Source of the DNA: Mangifera indica
Taxonomy: Eukaryota > Streptophyta > Magnoliopsida > Sapindales > Anacardiaceae
Direction of reading: 5' to 3'
DNA length: 64,000 nucleotides
Assembly (NCBI RefSeq): GCF_011075055.1
Contig: NC_058144.1
Span: 17,041,807-17,105,806 of the forward strand
Shown here: positions 44,806 through 56,561 of the stretch, one piece after another
Position numbering within the stretch: position 1 is the first letter of the stretch
Layout: every line of letters begins with the position of its first letter
The notes under the pieces: generated by a model
The model's input: the letters and a program-made list of their open reading frames with translations, nothing else
Databases searched by the model: none
Told to the model about the DNA's origin: nothing
Position numbers and translations under genes: made by a program

Positions 44806-45190
44806 GTTTTAGCATTGCTGATTGAAGGTAAAGATTATGATTTATATACAAATGATTCTCTTCAGGGATTGGGAGTTGTATTGATGCAAAAAGGGAAAAT
44901 GATTGTTTATGGTTCTTGACAACTCAAAAAGTATGAGATTAGATATCTTACCTATGATGTAGAGTTAATCGTGGTTGTTTTTGTTTTGAAAATCTAGTCA
45001 TACTATCTATAATGAGTTAAGTGTAATATCTACATGAATCATAAGAGCTTGAAATATTTTCACCCAGAAAGAATTAAATATAAGAAAAAGAAATGGTTAG
45101 AGTTGGTCAAAGATTATAACTATGATATTAGGTACCACTTAGGAAAGGCTAACATAATAGTCAATTCCTTGAGTAGAAATGTGACCTTGT
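44806..45190 (+). pseudogene. Gypsy D RNase H remnant
   Basis: DLYTNDSLQGLGVVLMQKGKM, then QLKKYEIRYLTYDVELIVVVF, then WLELVKDYNYDIRYHLGKAN. The first catalytic Asp of the expected YTDAS is changed to YTNDS. Two in-frame stops. Confidence 0.75.
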
Positions 45191-45469
45191 CTCATATCAT
45201 AGCTTATTGAGAGTTGAAATAGAAAATGGAGAAAAATCAGATAAAGTTAGTTTTTAGATTATTAGTTAGATTGAGATTCAGTTGACTCTGTTAGATAAGA
45301 TTCGTGTAGCACAATCATCAAATGATTAGTGTGTTCAAATGAGGTAAAGTGTTATCAAGGGAGCTGAGTTAGACTTTGATGTTGTAAATAATGTTTTGAG
45401 GGTCAAGTTTATGTTCCTGGTGTGGTTAGGTTAAACAATAAGATTTTGGTAGATATGTTCCTGGTATGG

Positions 45470-46625
45470 CTGAGTTGACAAATAAGATTTTGGTAGAGGC
45501 TTATAGTTCCTTTTACACTGTCTACCTAAGGAGTGTAAAGATGTACCAAGACTTTAGGAAATCTTTATAGTGGTCTAGCATGAAGAAATATGTAACAAAT
45601 TTTATTGTAAAGTGTTTAGTGTGTCAACTGGTTAAAGTTGAACATTAGAGGCCATTGGGGTTGTTGTTGCCACTAAATATTCTTGAATGGAAATGATAGC
45701 ATATTTTGATAAATTTTATGGTTGGTTTGTTGAAGGTCAGAGGACGTTATAATGTATTGTAGGTCATTGTGGATAGATTGACCAAGTTGGCACATTTCAT
45801 CCTTGTTAAGGATAACACAAATACAAGTTAGTTGGGTCAGGTATGTATTAGAGAGGTAGTGAGGCTCCATAGGACGATTATGTCAGACAGAGACATGAGA
45901 TTTGTTTTAGCATTTTGGCAGAGTTATAAAGGTCTATAGGTATGAGGTTAGCATTTAGTATTGCTTATCATCCTTAGACTGACGAGCAAACTGAGTGGGT
46001 AAGCTAAGTGATCGAAGATATGTTAAAGGTATATTACCTGGACCAAGGAACGAATTGGTTGGAAGTGTTGCCACTTATAGAGTTTGCTTAAAATAACAGT
46101 TATTAGGCAACCATTTTGGTGGCTCTATATGAGACATTTTATGAGAGAAAGTGTAGATCATCGCTTCACTGAGGATAAGATAAGCAAGAGAGATGCATTG
46201 GCTTAAGCTTTAGGGTCAAAGATGAGTAAGAAAATGATTAAGGATGTGAAATTGATTAGGGAGAGGATGAAACAGACCCAAGATCACCATAAAAGTTTTA
46301 TCAATCAGAGAAAGTAAGACCTAGAGTTTGACGGTTGTGATAAAGTTTTTGTCAGAGTCACTTTTTACCATTATGTGATGAAATTCGAAAGGAAAGACAA
46401 GTTGGCTCTAAGATTTATGGGATCGTTTGAGATTTTAAAGCGTATGGGTAAGGTTGCCTATCGACTTGTGTTGCTAGCAAGTATGGATCAGATTTATAAT
46501 GTGTTTCATGTGTCATTACTATATAAGCATATCAATGACCCAACTCATGTATTGTCAAAAGAGGAATTGAAGCTTACAAATAATCTGGTTTATGAGAAGT
46601 GTCTGGTTCAAATATTAGATTAGAT
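45470..46625 (+). pseudogene. Gypsy D integrase remnant
   Basis: Zinc-binding region near 45,590-45,650 (VKCLVCQLVKVEH), catalytic core around 45,710-46,000 (VDRLTKLAHFILVKD, REVVRLH, then MSDRDMRF) and an open C-terminal domain at 46,375-46,623 (KLALRFMGSFEILKRMGKVAYRL, IYNVFHVSLLYKHI). Multiple stops in the core. Confidence 0.8.
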
Positions 46626-46772
46626 AGGTGAAACAACTAAAAAATAAACAGATTCCATTAGTTAAAGTGCTATGGAGGAATTATTGGGTCGAGAAGGCCA
46701 CTTAGGAGGTGGAACAAGACATGAGACAAAAGTTCCCATAACTGTTCGAGTGAATTTCGACAAAATTCTTTT

Positions 46773-46786
46773 AAGGAGGGGAAAAA
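46773..46786 (+). other. Gypsy D polypurine tract
   Basis: AAGGAGGGGAAAAA immediately before the LTR start TGTAACATCC. Confidence 0.8.
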
Positions 46787-47130
46787 TGTAACATCCACAT
46801 GTATGCCTAAGGTTATTTTTGTCTTTTACTTGAGTTGAGTAATTATGTATGAGGATTATTTATTATGTATGAAATTTGGGATGCATAGTTGTGTAGGAAA
46901 CTACACACCCATGTGTGATGTGGTAAAATGGTTTTTTTAGGAGATAAATGTTATTTGACCAAGTTTGGACATGATACATGTCGTGCATGGGGTATGCACA
47001 TTTGTGTATCATCAACAACTTTGAATTCGAAGATAAGGATACGTTCCATGGAGATTTTAGAATATGGCTTTGAATGCGTAACGATATACATGCCCTCTAC
47101 TATTGCCTAAAGAGAAAATAAAAAGAGTCA
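46787..47130 (+). repeat. Gypsy D 3' LTR (truncated)
   Basis: Starts TGTAACATCCACATG and resembles the LTR starts at 4,202 and 54,724. After about 340 bp it gives way to copia LTR sequence; the exact join is not resolved. Confidence 0.65.
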
Positions 47131-47189
47131 CAAATACATTTGGTTAAGTATTTATGCTATCTTTTCAGAGAAAAATAAAGGGATTTTGA

Positions 47190-47606
47190 GAGCATTTGAT
47201 CGAATTAATAGTGTATGAATTCAGATTAATTTTAGACATAGATCAAGAATGGCTTTTAGTACATGACTACTAGATGATAGAGCGTCAACAAACATCTCTA
47301 TAAGCTTTTATAGCATCAGCGTTACATGTAATTCAATTCTTTTATTAACCGATATCTCTCAAGGTTGAAACATAGAAATGTGTTTATCTCAGTAGTTCCT
47401 CGATATGAGCTGATAGACATAATGCTCCCATGATTATTCATCTCATCCCCTCATCACAATTCTACCATTCTAAAGGCATGTTATTCACATAATCATACAA
47501 TAGACAAACATATGAACTAAATAATTATAAATATTTTTATTAATTAATGAGATAAATTACAATTACAAATATCAAATCATTTGACTCTAGGGCATCTAAT
47601 CTAACA
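47190..47606 (-). repeat. Copia LTR fragment (A/B/C family)
   Basis: Matches part of the copia C 3' LTR (about 57,400-58,282): shared blocks include AGAGCGTCAACAAACATCTC, GAAATGTGTTTATCTCAGT and the CCCTCATCACAATTCTACC region. The right end, ATCTAACA, fits the inverse of an LTR start TGTTAGAT. The left part is missing and no internal region follows. Confidence 0.65.
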
Positions 47607-48218
47607 TAGGAAAGTTAGATTTAGTATGAATAATGGTAAGCAATTCACATTTGGAGAGGATCGACTCCTTACCATGGTGATCAAGAACATGAAGGCTAAG
47701 AAGATGTTGAGTAAGAGGTGTATGACATATTTGGTGCATGCGGTTTAGAAATTAACGAAGGTAGTTTATGACCATTAAACATATTTTAGTAGTACAAGAA
47801 CTTCCAGATATATTCTTTGACAACCTTTTAGGTTAGCACTAGAAAGAGAGTTAGAGTTTCGCATCGAGTTGGCATCGGGCATAATGCTAATTTCTAAAGC
47901 CTCATATAGAATGACCTCAACCAAATTACTAGAATTAAAGAAATAATTACAAGAATTGTTGGATAATGGATTCATCAAATCGAGCCACTTACCATGGGGT
48001 ATACCAATCCTCTTTGTAAATAAGAAAGGTGGATCGATAAAGATGTGTATTGACTAAAGGGAGTTGAATAAGGCAATAGTGAATAATAAGTACCTGCTCC
48101 CAAGATCAATGATTTATTTGGCCAGCTTAAGGGTGCCTTTATGTTCTCTAAGATAGATTTGAGGTTAGGTATCACCAAGTTAGGGTGGTCAAGCAAGATA
48201 TAACCAAGACTGCCTATA
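47607..48218 (+). pseudogene. Gypsy E, protease-RT segment
   Basis: Plus-strand gypsy pol of the same family as D. It starts in the protease-RT linker (KKMLSKRCMTYLVHA) and breaks off in RT after DRFEVRYHQVRVVKQDITKTAY, where a reverse-oriented gypsy begins. Frameshifted. The element continues at 51,031. Confidence 0.7.
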
Positions 48219-49020
48219 TGTTTTCATCAATTCAATTGCAACAATACACATAACACAAAACCCTAGAATCATTGTTCATTTGGTGGGGCAGTTTTTTTCT
48301 TTTTCAAATTTAACCATCCAAATGATCTCCAATTCACACTGAAGTTATATCAATGCAAAGAAGACTCAAAGAACTTTCTATCAAACAATGGTAGTAATCA
48401 TAACTCATCAAATAAAGCAATCAAAATGTGTGACAAATTCAGTGGCAAAACTATAATTAACTTGCAACTCTCTACCATGCAATTTCAAATACATGTACAT
48501 GCAATCAATTTGGATTTTAAGGCAAAAACATAAACATTGACCAAGGCATAAAGGAAATTTCACTAACCTTGGGGTCTTCCACCAAGAATGAATTGGATAA
48601 AGAAAAATGGAGAAAACCAATAAAGTTTTGCTTCAAACTTTCATTACATAAATTGTCTAACCTTTACAAGAGTATGGCCACCCCTTTTTATAAGAAAAAA
48701 GTGGCAACATAATACAATATTTTCCCACAAAAGCCAACTAAAAATGGCATAAATTAAACTAAGCTATTCATTCTAAACCAAGCCCATACATAGTAATTAA
48801 CTAAAGACAAAGGTTAGTTGTTTTTTTTTTCTTAACTTTAGGAATTATATTTCCTAACTAAACAACCAAATTCTAATTTAGTTCCAATGTAACTAAAAAC
48901 CGACTTTGGGCTCTTTGGGCATCTCAAAATGATGCTTAGATGTTTGGGCCATTGATGGACTTCTAAAGTCACATTTTTAGATCAATTGGAGCAAGTTATT
49001 CACTTAGACCTTGGGTACAT
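48219..49020 (-). repeat. Gypsy I 3' LTR
   Basis: On the minus strand it has a TATA-like CTTATAAAAAGG (48,686-48,697) followed by a leader-like TTATGTAATGAAAG. The LTR start near 49,000 is not resolved. Confidence 0.5.
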
Positions 49021-49229
49021 GTAATAAAACTATACTCAAAAGTGGTTTTGGGCCAAAAATGAAGAAGGATGACATCCTTGGACTGGTGCATTATTGGAAA
49101 TTCATGCTCTTTAGCTTCTGGGATGGTAAGTAGGCTTAGGGTAAGTTTGGAGGCCGAAAATGAAGAGGCGACTGAATATGCAGTATCCTCCCCAGGTTGT
49201 GAAAGATTTGCCCCCAAATCCTCAAGGTG

Positions 49230-50260
49230 GTTATCCTTCATGTATGGTAAAAGGTTTCTAACATTGAAGGTGGTCGAACTCCTCCCATCTTATCTGAAAG
49301 ATTCACTTTGTATACATTGTCATTCATGCTTTTAAGCATTTCAAATGGTCCATCAGCCTTTGGAGCAAGTTTACTCTTCCTCTTGCTTGGAAATCGCTCA
49401 TTTCATAAATGCACCCAAACTAAGTCACCAGGTTTAAAGAGGGATGGCTTCTTATGCTTATTAATCTTCCTCTTGTGAGTTTTATTGGCCTTCATGATCT
49501 AAAATTTGATGGTTTCATAAAGCTTCTTCATGGCAGTAGCTTTCTCTTTGACATATTTATAAACTTACACATCAAAAGGAAAAGAAGTTAGATCCAAATG
49601 AGTTAAGGGATTAAGGTCATATATTACTTTAAATAGAGAGTGGTCAGTTGTTGCACTTAGACTTCTATTATAGGAAAATTCAGCTTAAGTAACCTTCAAG
49701 TCCTAATCACTTAAGTGCTTGCTAACTAAACTCTTCAAGATTGTTCCTAAAGTCCTATTAGTTACTTTGGTTTGACTATTGGTTTGAGGGTGATAAGAGT
49801 TGCTAAACAAGAGCTTAGTTCTTGTTTTGCTCTATAATGTCCTTCAAAAATGGCTTAAAAACTTGGTTCTTGATCCAAAACTATGGTTCTTGGAATTCCA
49901 TGTAGCTTTACAACTTCCTTGAAGAACAAATCAGCCACCTTGCTAGCATCTTTAGTTTTGGAATAAGGGATGAAATGTGCCATTTTAGAGAATCTATCTA
50001 CTACCACCATTATAACATCCTTTCCCCTTTGAGTTTTTGGAAAATCCATAATAAAATCCATGCTAAGATCCTCTTATAGCTACTTTGAAACAGGTAAAGA
50101 CATGTAAAGACCAGGTTTGAAATAAGACTTAGACCTTTGACATGTGCCACACCTTGCAATAATGGCTTGGATGTCATTCACCATTTTAGGCCAATAGAAA
50201 TGCTCTTTAAACATGTCTAAGGTCTTATTTATGCCAAAATGACCTACTAATCCACCACTA
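49230..50260 (-). pseudogene. Gypsy I integrase remnant
   Basis: Zinc-binding HHCC domain at about 50,110-50,210 (EHFYWPKMVNDIQAII then CGTCQRSK), catalytic core open at 49,855-50,061 ([24 protein letters not shown], ending VLDQEPSF where the second catalytic Asp lies), and C-terminal domain at about 49,280-49,450 (GDLVWVHL, ERFPSKRKSKLAPKADGPFE). Stops separate the pieces. Confidence 0.8.
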
Positions 50261-50469
50261 TGTGTCTCTTTAATGAGAAGTTCCCTAATAGAGCTCTTAA
50301 AGATGCATAATTTAGCTCATTTGAAAAGAAAACATGGACAAAATAGTCTTCATATGCCCCTCTGGAACACTTCTTCATGATCTACCCAAGCTCATCATCT
50401 TCATTGTAATATTCCCTCATAAGCTGGAAACCTAAAACTCTTGCATCAAGAATGGATAACAAGTAATGC

Positions 50470-50830
50470 CTTCTTGAAAGAGCATCAGTAACTACATTGG
50501 AAGAACCTTGTTTATATGCTGAAATAAAGGAGAAAGATTAGAGGAATTCTACCCATTTAGCATGCCTTGAACTTATCTTATGTTGGCTACTAAAAGACTT
50601 CAAGGCTTGGTGATCGGAATGAAGCATAAATTTTTTAGGCCTTAGGTAATGGCTCCAATGATCAAAGGCTCTGACAATTGCATTTAATTCTTTGTCATAG
50701 GTGAAGTACCTTTTCTTAGACTTATTAAGCTTCACACTAAAGTAAGCAATGGGCCTTTTGGCTTGAGTTAGGACTGCTCCAATGCCAACTCCACTTGCAT
50801 CATATTCCACTTCAAACACCTTATCAAAAT
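50470..50830 (-). pseudogene. Gypsy I RNase H remnant
   Basis: Open at 50,538-50,819: FEVEYDASGVGIGAVLTQAKRPIAYFS, KSKKRYFTYDKELNAIVRAF and LHSDHQALKSF. The catalytic Asp of YDAS and the Asp of SDHQ are kept. A stop and a missing start make it inactive. Confidence 0.85.
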
Positions 50831-51030
50831 TAGGTAGAGCAAGTATAGGGCTTCACATAACTTCTTTTTAATCTCCTCAAATGCTTTAGAGGCTGTCGTG
50901 GACCATTCAAACCCATTTTTCTTCTTGTATTCAATGATAGGAGCCATAAGAGAGCTAAAATTAGGCATAAAATGCCTATAAAAAAAAGAAAAGCTGTGGA
51001 AGCTTTTAACTTCAAGAGGGCGAGGAATAT
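50831..51030 (-). pseudogene. Gypsy I reverse transcriptase C-terminal remnant
   Basis: IPRPLEVKSFHSF, HFMPNFSSLMAPIIEYKKK and FEWSTTASKAFEEIKKKL form the RT thumb/connection leading into RNase H. The catalytic palm is not in the window. Confidence 0.75.
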
Positions 51031-51575
51031 GATTTATACATAGATGTCTGATGCAAAAAAAGAAGTTGATAACTTATGTTTCTTGCCAATTGAAGGAGTA
51101 TGAAACTAGATACCTTCTTCATAACCTTGAGTTGGTAGTTGTGGTGTTTGCACTTAAGATATAATGATACTACTTATATGGGGTAAAACATAGCATCTGC
51201 ATGAGTCATATGAGCCTCAAGTCTTGTTCACCAAAAAGGAATTGAATATGAGATAGAGGCAGTGGTTGAAGTTAGTAAAAGACTATGATTATAAAATCAT
51301 GCATCACCCAAACAAAGCGAACGTAGTTATAGATGCTCTGAGAATAAAAGTGATCTTATCACAGATTACCGCTCATTGTGAGGTATAGTAGGAGTTGGTG
51401 AAAAAGCAAATTGAGGTAATCACAAAGCAGTTGGCAGGTCTCCAAACTCAGTTGACCCTTTTGGATGAGATTCATGTACTATAGGTTTTAGATGATAGAT
51501 GTTTATAGATTAGACAAAAGATGGCCGAGGATACTAAAACTAAGTTTAGTATGGTAGAGGACACCCTAAGGTTTT
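51031..51575 (+). pseudogene. Gypsy E RNase H segment
   Basis: Resumes gypsy E with DLYIDV, VSCQLKEYETRYLLHNLELVVVVFAL and LVKDYDYKIMHHPNKANVV in broken frames, then a linker (DDRCL, MAEDTKTKFSMVEDTLRF) into the integrase. Cut by a copia-type solo LTR at 51,576. Confidence 0.7.
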
Positions 51576-53399
51576 TGTAAGGAATTTATGGCTTTCTAGC
51601 AGTAGAATAACATTTCAAAATTTTAATTAATAAACAAATATACCACAAAACCCCTTTTGGATCAGCCTTGTAGGATAATTAATTCGTAAACATGTTATTA
51701 ACACACATAAGGTGTTTATAAAATATACTTGTGTAGGTGCTTCCTTTGGCTTCCGTTAATTTAGACATGATGTGAAGTCACTTTTAGAACCCCAAGTAGG
51801 CCTAAATCTCGGTATCCATATAGAGCACGAACTAAATTACAGGTTAAAATCATGCTTGAAGGCTGCTACGACTTAAGCATGATTTATTTTATTTGGATGC
51901 AAATCATGATAATGCTTTTCTTCACCTGGGTCGCTAGGGTTATTCAAGGCACACAAATAATATGTGTGCTGCTTTTAAAACCATATTTCAGTAATATACA
52001 TAATGCACATCACTTTCTTCTTCTATAAGAAAGAAAAACACATACATATATTATATTATATTTTGTTGTGAGAAATAGGTGCATATAAATATACACTTCC
52101 ACCATTATAATATATTATTAATATTAATATATATTTTTTATATGTATAATATATTATTATATTATATTATTTAATTGACTTAAACTTATGGCTCACATAT
52201 AATTATAAATATACACTTCCTAAGTGCTTTAACCATTCAAGATTATTTCATTATAGTCTCTAAGTATCATAAAATATACTTTTGGGTCTAAAAGCCTTTT
52301 CAAGATTCAAAACCTTCAATCTAGAATCTAGATTAGATCTTATTCGGATTCAACTCAAAAAATCCTATGCTTTTGAGCTTAATCAACTTCTTTTTTATAT
52401 GTAACCTCTAGGTTCTCCACTAAGCCAGTAGTGACCAAATTCATGTTAGACTCCCAATCCAATATCCATCTAGACAAAGACCAAGAGAGACTTTTAGTAA
52501 GACATCATGACCACTCGATTAGTGGAGTGTCAACATATGACTTCTTAACCTATCAATGATACGGTTGCTTGTATAATTCGATTATTTTGTCATACAATAT
52601 CTCTTCAAGGTAGAAATATAGATGAAATGTCTCCCTTAGGGATCTTCAAGTTATATGGACTAACTTTTGTCAACGATCGAAGATAACATCAACTTAATCC
52701 CATTATGACCATAGATTTAATTATCATTGTCATTTGTTAGAGGGTCCTAATTGAAATATCAACTCTCGTGCTTGGGAGTGACGAATCCTTTCTTAATCCA
52801 CCATAACCTTTATACAAATCTCGATATGATCAATCATAACCTTTCTAGTAATCCTCTGACTAGACTATGTTGGGTTGGTTTTAAACTATACCAATTCTTG
52901 CATAAGATAGTTAAGTGACCTCAAGTCTAAGAATCACATATACTATTGTTCACTAAGAGGATATATTCTGTAGACATTAGAGCAGCCATCCATATGGAAT
53001 CCTCTTGGTAGGTCAGTCCTATGAACACATTTACAATATATGCCCATGTGTTGCACCAAGTTGTCAGTAAACAAATTTGACATGTGAGAACTTCATCATC
53101 ATTCAACGAGGTTGTTCAACATTATGATAACTTTATCATTATTACTAGTGTCATTGGTTATGGTAATATTAGAATTACGAACGTTTTTAAAAATACTCAC
53201 TTAATATGTATATAAGGTTTTTATGATTAGATGTCAAACACTAATCCCCTCATCAAGGTTCATCCATTCTTAGGACATTTGTCTGAACATATATTAAGAT
53301 GCTTTATAGACGAAGAATGCCACAATAGATTATAAATATGACCTTTATTAATGAACTTGTATTGTCATAGGGATTGGCTCTAGGCTACCAACCCCAACA
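51576..53399 (-). repeat. Copia-type solo LTR inside gypsy E
   Basis: 1,824 bp from TGTAAGG (inverse of CCTTACA) to CCCCAACA (inverse of TGTTGGGG). The 5-bp flanks are GTTTT (51,571-51,575) and GTTTC (53,400-53,404), a near-perfect duplication. Removing it rejoins the gypsy reading TLRF with KEGYMF, as expected in gypsy pol. Sequence blocks (GGAGTGTCAACATATGAC, GAGGATATATTCTGTAGAC) resemble the A/B/C copia LTR family. An AT-rich run with TATATTA repeats lies at 52,030-52,170. Confidence 0.85.
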
Positions 53400-54620
53400 G
53401 TTTCAAGGAAGGATATATGTTCTCGAATAGTAGAGTTTGAGAGATAAGATCCTTGCAAAGGCACACAGTTCCCTTTACACTCCCAGAATGGGTGAAGGGA
53501 ACCGGGAATGAAAAAAGAGATTGCAAACTTCATGGCTAAGTGTCTTGTGTGTTAGTAAGTTAAAGCTGAACATCAAAGGCTATCCAAACTTTTACAAACC
53601 TTTAACATTATTGAGTGGAAATGGGAAAACATATCGATAAACTTCATGGTTTGATTATCGAGGTTCAAAGGTGGTTACAATGTATTGTGAGTCAAGTTGA
53701 TTAGTTGACTAAGTCAACACATCTCATAAAAGCTAGAGACACCACAAGTATAGATCAGTTAAGTCAGATCTATAAGAGAGAGGTTGTCAAACTTCATGGA
53801 GTACCTAAGATGAAAGTATTAGATTAGGACACCAAGTTTGTCTCGACATTTTGGCAAAATATACAGAAATCCTTAGGTACGAGATTAACATTCAGCATAA
53901 CATATCATCCCTAGACTGATGGGCAAACTAAAAGAGTCAATTAAGTGATTAAGGACATGTTGAAGGCCTATTGTCTAGATAGAAGAGCAAGTTAGAAGGA
54001 TGTAATGCTATTGATAGAGTTTGCTTATAATAATAAATACTAGACAACTATTAAGATGACTTCTTCTAAGGCTTTGTATAGCAGGACATATAGATTAGCA
54101 TTGCACTAGGATGAGATAGGAGAAAGAGATGTCTTAGCTTAATTAATAGGACCAAAGCTGACTCAGAGGATGATTGAGGATATGAGGATGATCAGAGGGA
54201 GGATGAAACAGGCTCAAGACAATCAGAAGAGTCATGCAAATCAAAAGAGACATGATCTTAAGTTATAGGTAGGTGATAAGGTGTTCGTCATAATAGCCTC
54301 TTATAGACATGTTATAAGATTTAATAGGAAAAGTAATTTAGCACAGAGATTTATAGGAACCTTCAAGGTATTGCAGCGTGTAAGTAAAGTTGCTTATCGG
54401 CTTGCATTACTAGCAAACATGTATTACATTCATAATGTGTTCCATGTATTGTTGTTATGCAAATATATCAGTGACCTTACTAATGTTCTTAATGTTAGGG
54501 ATGTTGAACTTAAGGATGATCTGGTCTACAAGGAGTGTCTAATTCAAATATTAGACAAGTGAGTTAAGGAGCTCAGACGTAAGCAGATTCCCCTAATAAA
54601 AGTCTTTTAAAGGAATCATC
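53400..54620 (+). pseudogene. Gypsy E integrase remnant
   Basis: Zinc-binding region partly decayed, then catalytic core (LTKSTHLIKARDTTS, REVVKLHGVPKMKVLD, FWQNIQKSLGTRLTFS, EFAYNNKY) and an open C-terminal domain at 54,281-54,562 (NLAQRFIGTFKVLQRVSKVAYRLALLANM, IHNVFHVLLLCKYI). The segment ends EVE-D, then ISRMKF just before the polypurine tract. Several stops. Confidence 0.8.
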
Positions 54621-54708
54621 AAGTTGAGGAGGCTACATAGGAGGTCGAATAAGATATGCCATGGTGGTTCTTACATCTATTCAAATGAATTTCGAGGATG
54701 AAATTCAT

Positions 54709-54723
54709 TTAAGGGGGGAGGAT
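54709..54723 (+). other. Gypsy E polypurine tract
   Basis: TTTAAGGGGGGAGGAT run immediately before LTR start TGTAACACC. Confidence 0.85.
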
Positions 54724-55640
54724 TGTAACACCTACAGGTAAGCCTAAGGGCATTTTAGTTTTTTTCCTAGTTTTATGATTTGTAATTAATGATTTTTGAA
54801 GATGCACGCCCATGTTTGGAAGCATACACGATTGTGTATGATCAACAAAAAGCCAAACTTTTGGATCAGATTGTGATTGCGATAAAACAAGAAGTTGCTC
54901 TAGTTATGCAACTTGATACACGACCATGCTTGACCTATACATGCTCGTGCATCACATCCTGGAATTAAAATAAAAACACAATCAACTTCTTCATTCTTTC
55001 CATACACTAGTCATATAGATTGAAAGAGTAGTGAAGAGAGAGTCTCATGGATGTCAAAGAAATCATTGTTGATTACCAGAGATGTCACTACTAGGTGAGA
55101 AGGAAGCAAATCACTAGAAGCCAAGTAAGTGTTATCAAATCATTTTCTTCTATAGACACATGGTTTAGAGCTCTCAAGGCCTGATAGTGCTATCAAATCT
55201 TCTTAATTATCTATGAGATTATGGTGTTTTATATACGTATGTATTGTCTTGACAACATGGAATAAAAAAGGCTAGGGTTTTATAGCATAATCTATAATAT
55301 ATGTATATATTTTCGATGTGTGCTTGAAGAATTTCAGTTATTGTGTATTAAACAAATGTGATGATTGATATATATTCATATGAGGATATAACTAACATGT
55401 TTCTGGCATGAATTATGATTGTTTGGATTGTTGATATAATAATGACGTAAATGTGTTGTATATATTGGTTATGATGCATGTTCCTCAATAAAAAAACTGT
55501 ATAAGGGACTTAAAGACTCTTTGTATTGACATGCATGTGTGTTTGAATGACCTCATGTGTCACTGGAACAACATAGAAACCCTTAGGGTGTGAATTCTAA
55601 ATCTTGACATACAATCATGTGTAAGTCCCTTCATGCCCGT
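54724..55640 (+). repeat. Gypsy E 3' LTR (truncated)
   Basis: Begins TGTAACACCTACAGG and is related to the LTR starts at 4,202 and 46,787. It contains CATGC/CACGACC words typical of this family. It runs into LINE sequence at about 55,640; its own end is not seen. Confidence 0.6.
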
Positions 55641-56561
55641 GTGTCATTTTAAAAATTTTGAAAGTCTAAGATTCCAATGTGTTATGAAGGAAGACATGCA
55701 CAATGGACCATTGGGATGCCAATTATCCAACCATAAGTAAGTATTTTCCCCATTACCTATAGTCTTTTTACATCTTTGCCTAATTTCTTTCCAGAGCTTT
55801 AAAAGTTTTCTCTAAGTCTATAAGCTATCTGAATAGAGGTTGATTTCCCATAAGTACTTGTTTCTCAATCTGTAGCTATAGATCCCTTCAGTCCAAAGAG
55901 ACTTATTTTTGCTTTATAGGAGATTCCAAATGAGTTTTATCATGATTGCCTTATTATAATCTTTGGATCTCATTAAGCTAGACCTACCTTCTTCTTTAGG
56001 AACATGCACTTCTTCCCAAACAACTTTAGACTTTTTCAAATTAAAACCTAATCCATCCCAAAGAAAGGCTCTAAGATAAGCATCACTCATTTTATGCACT
56101 TTAGAAGGAAAGAGAAATAATGAGGACCATAAAATTTGTAAGCTAAAGAGAATGGATTTTATGAGCACAAGTCTTCTAGCTTTAAGATAAATACCTACTT
56201 TTCCAAAAGGATGCCTTACCAATGATCTTTTTAATGAGGGGCTTACAATCATTCACCAAGAGCTTCCTAACTTTAGCAAGACATTAAGGTACTTGAAAGG
56301 AAAGACACTTTCTTCATAGCTTTTTCATCATTAGACACTCTCGAAAAAAAGATATCACTTTTAAAGGGGTTAGCTTTAAGACTTGCTTATTTATGGAATT
56401 CCTACAAACTATATTTAATAAGCTTAATGGAATCTTCATCCGCTCTATAAAACAAAATAAAATCATTTGCAAAACATGAATGAGTGATATTATTTGTAAC
56501 ATTTCCAATGATAGCCAAATTTCTTATTCGCCTTGAGTTTGTCAAGAGCACAATATAAGAC
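55640..56561 (-). pseudogene. LINE (non-LTR) reverse transcriptase remnant
   Basis: Read on the minus strand: THSCFANDFILFYRAD (about 56,450-56,500; the LINE FADD active site reads FAND), then LKLTPLKVISFF. The open piece 55,914-56,252 has ARRLVLIKSILFSLQILWSSLFLFPSKV, FLWDG and WEEVHVPKEEG, the region after RT in plant LINEs. IGNGENTYLWLDNWHPNGP (about 55,700) belongs to the zinc-binding C-terminal domain. The 5' part is cut off by copia C at 56,561 and may continue beyond the window. Confidence 0.85.

Larger units (their letters stand above)
41908..46786 (+). mobile_element. Gypsy element D internal region
   Basis: Ty3/gypsy order gag, protease, RT, RNase H, integrase on the plus strand, ending in a polypurine tract (46,773-46,786) and the start of a 3' LTR. 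Full domain set, but every domain has stops or frameshifts. Relatedness to gypsy E is visible from protease to LTR start (for example 43,740-44,000 against 47,690-47,950). Confidence 0.85.
48219..51030 (-). mobile_element. Gypsy element I (minus, 5'-truncated) inside gypsy E
   Basis: From high to low coordinate: end of RT, RNase H, integrase, then non-coding 3' LTR sequence ending TGTTTTCATC at 48,219. Gag, protease and most of RT are missing. It is of a different gypsy family from D and E. The break at ~51,030 lies inside RT, and about 600 bp of gypsy E RT sequence are also missing at this point, so the junction is not a simple insertion. Confidence 0.75.
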
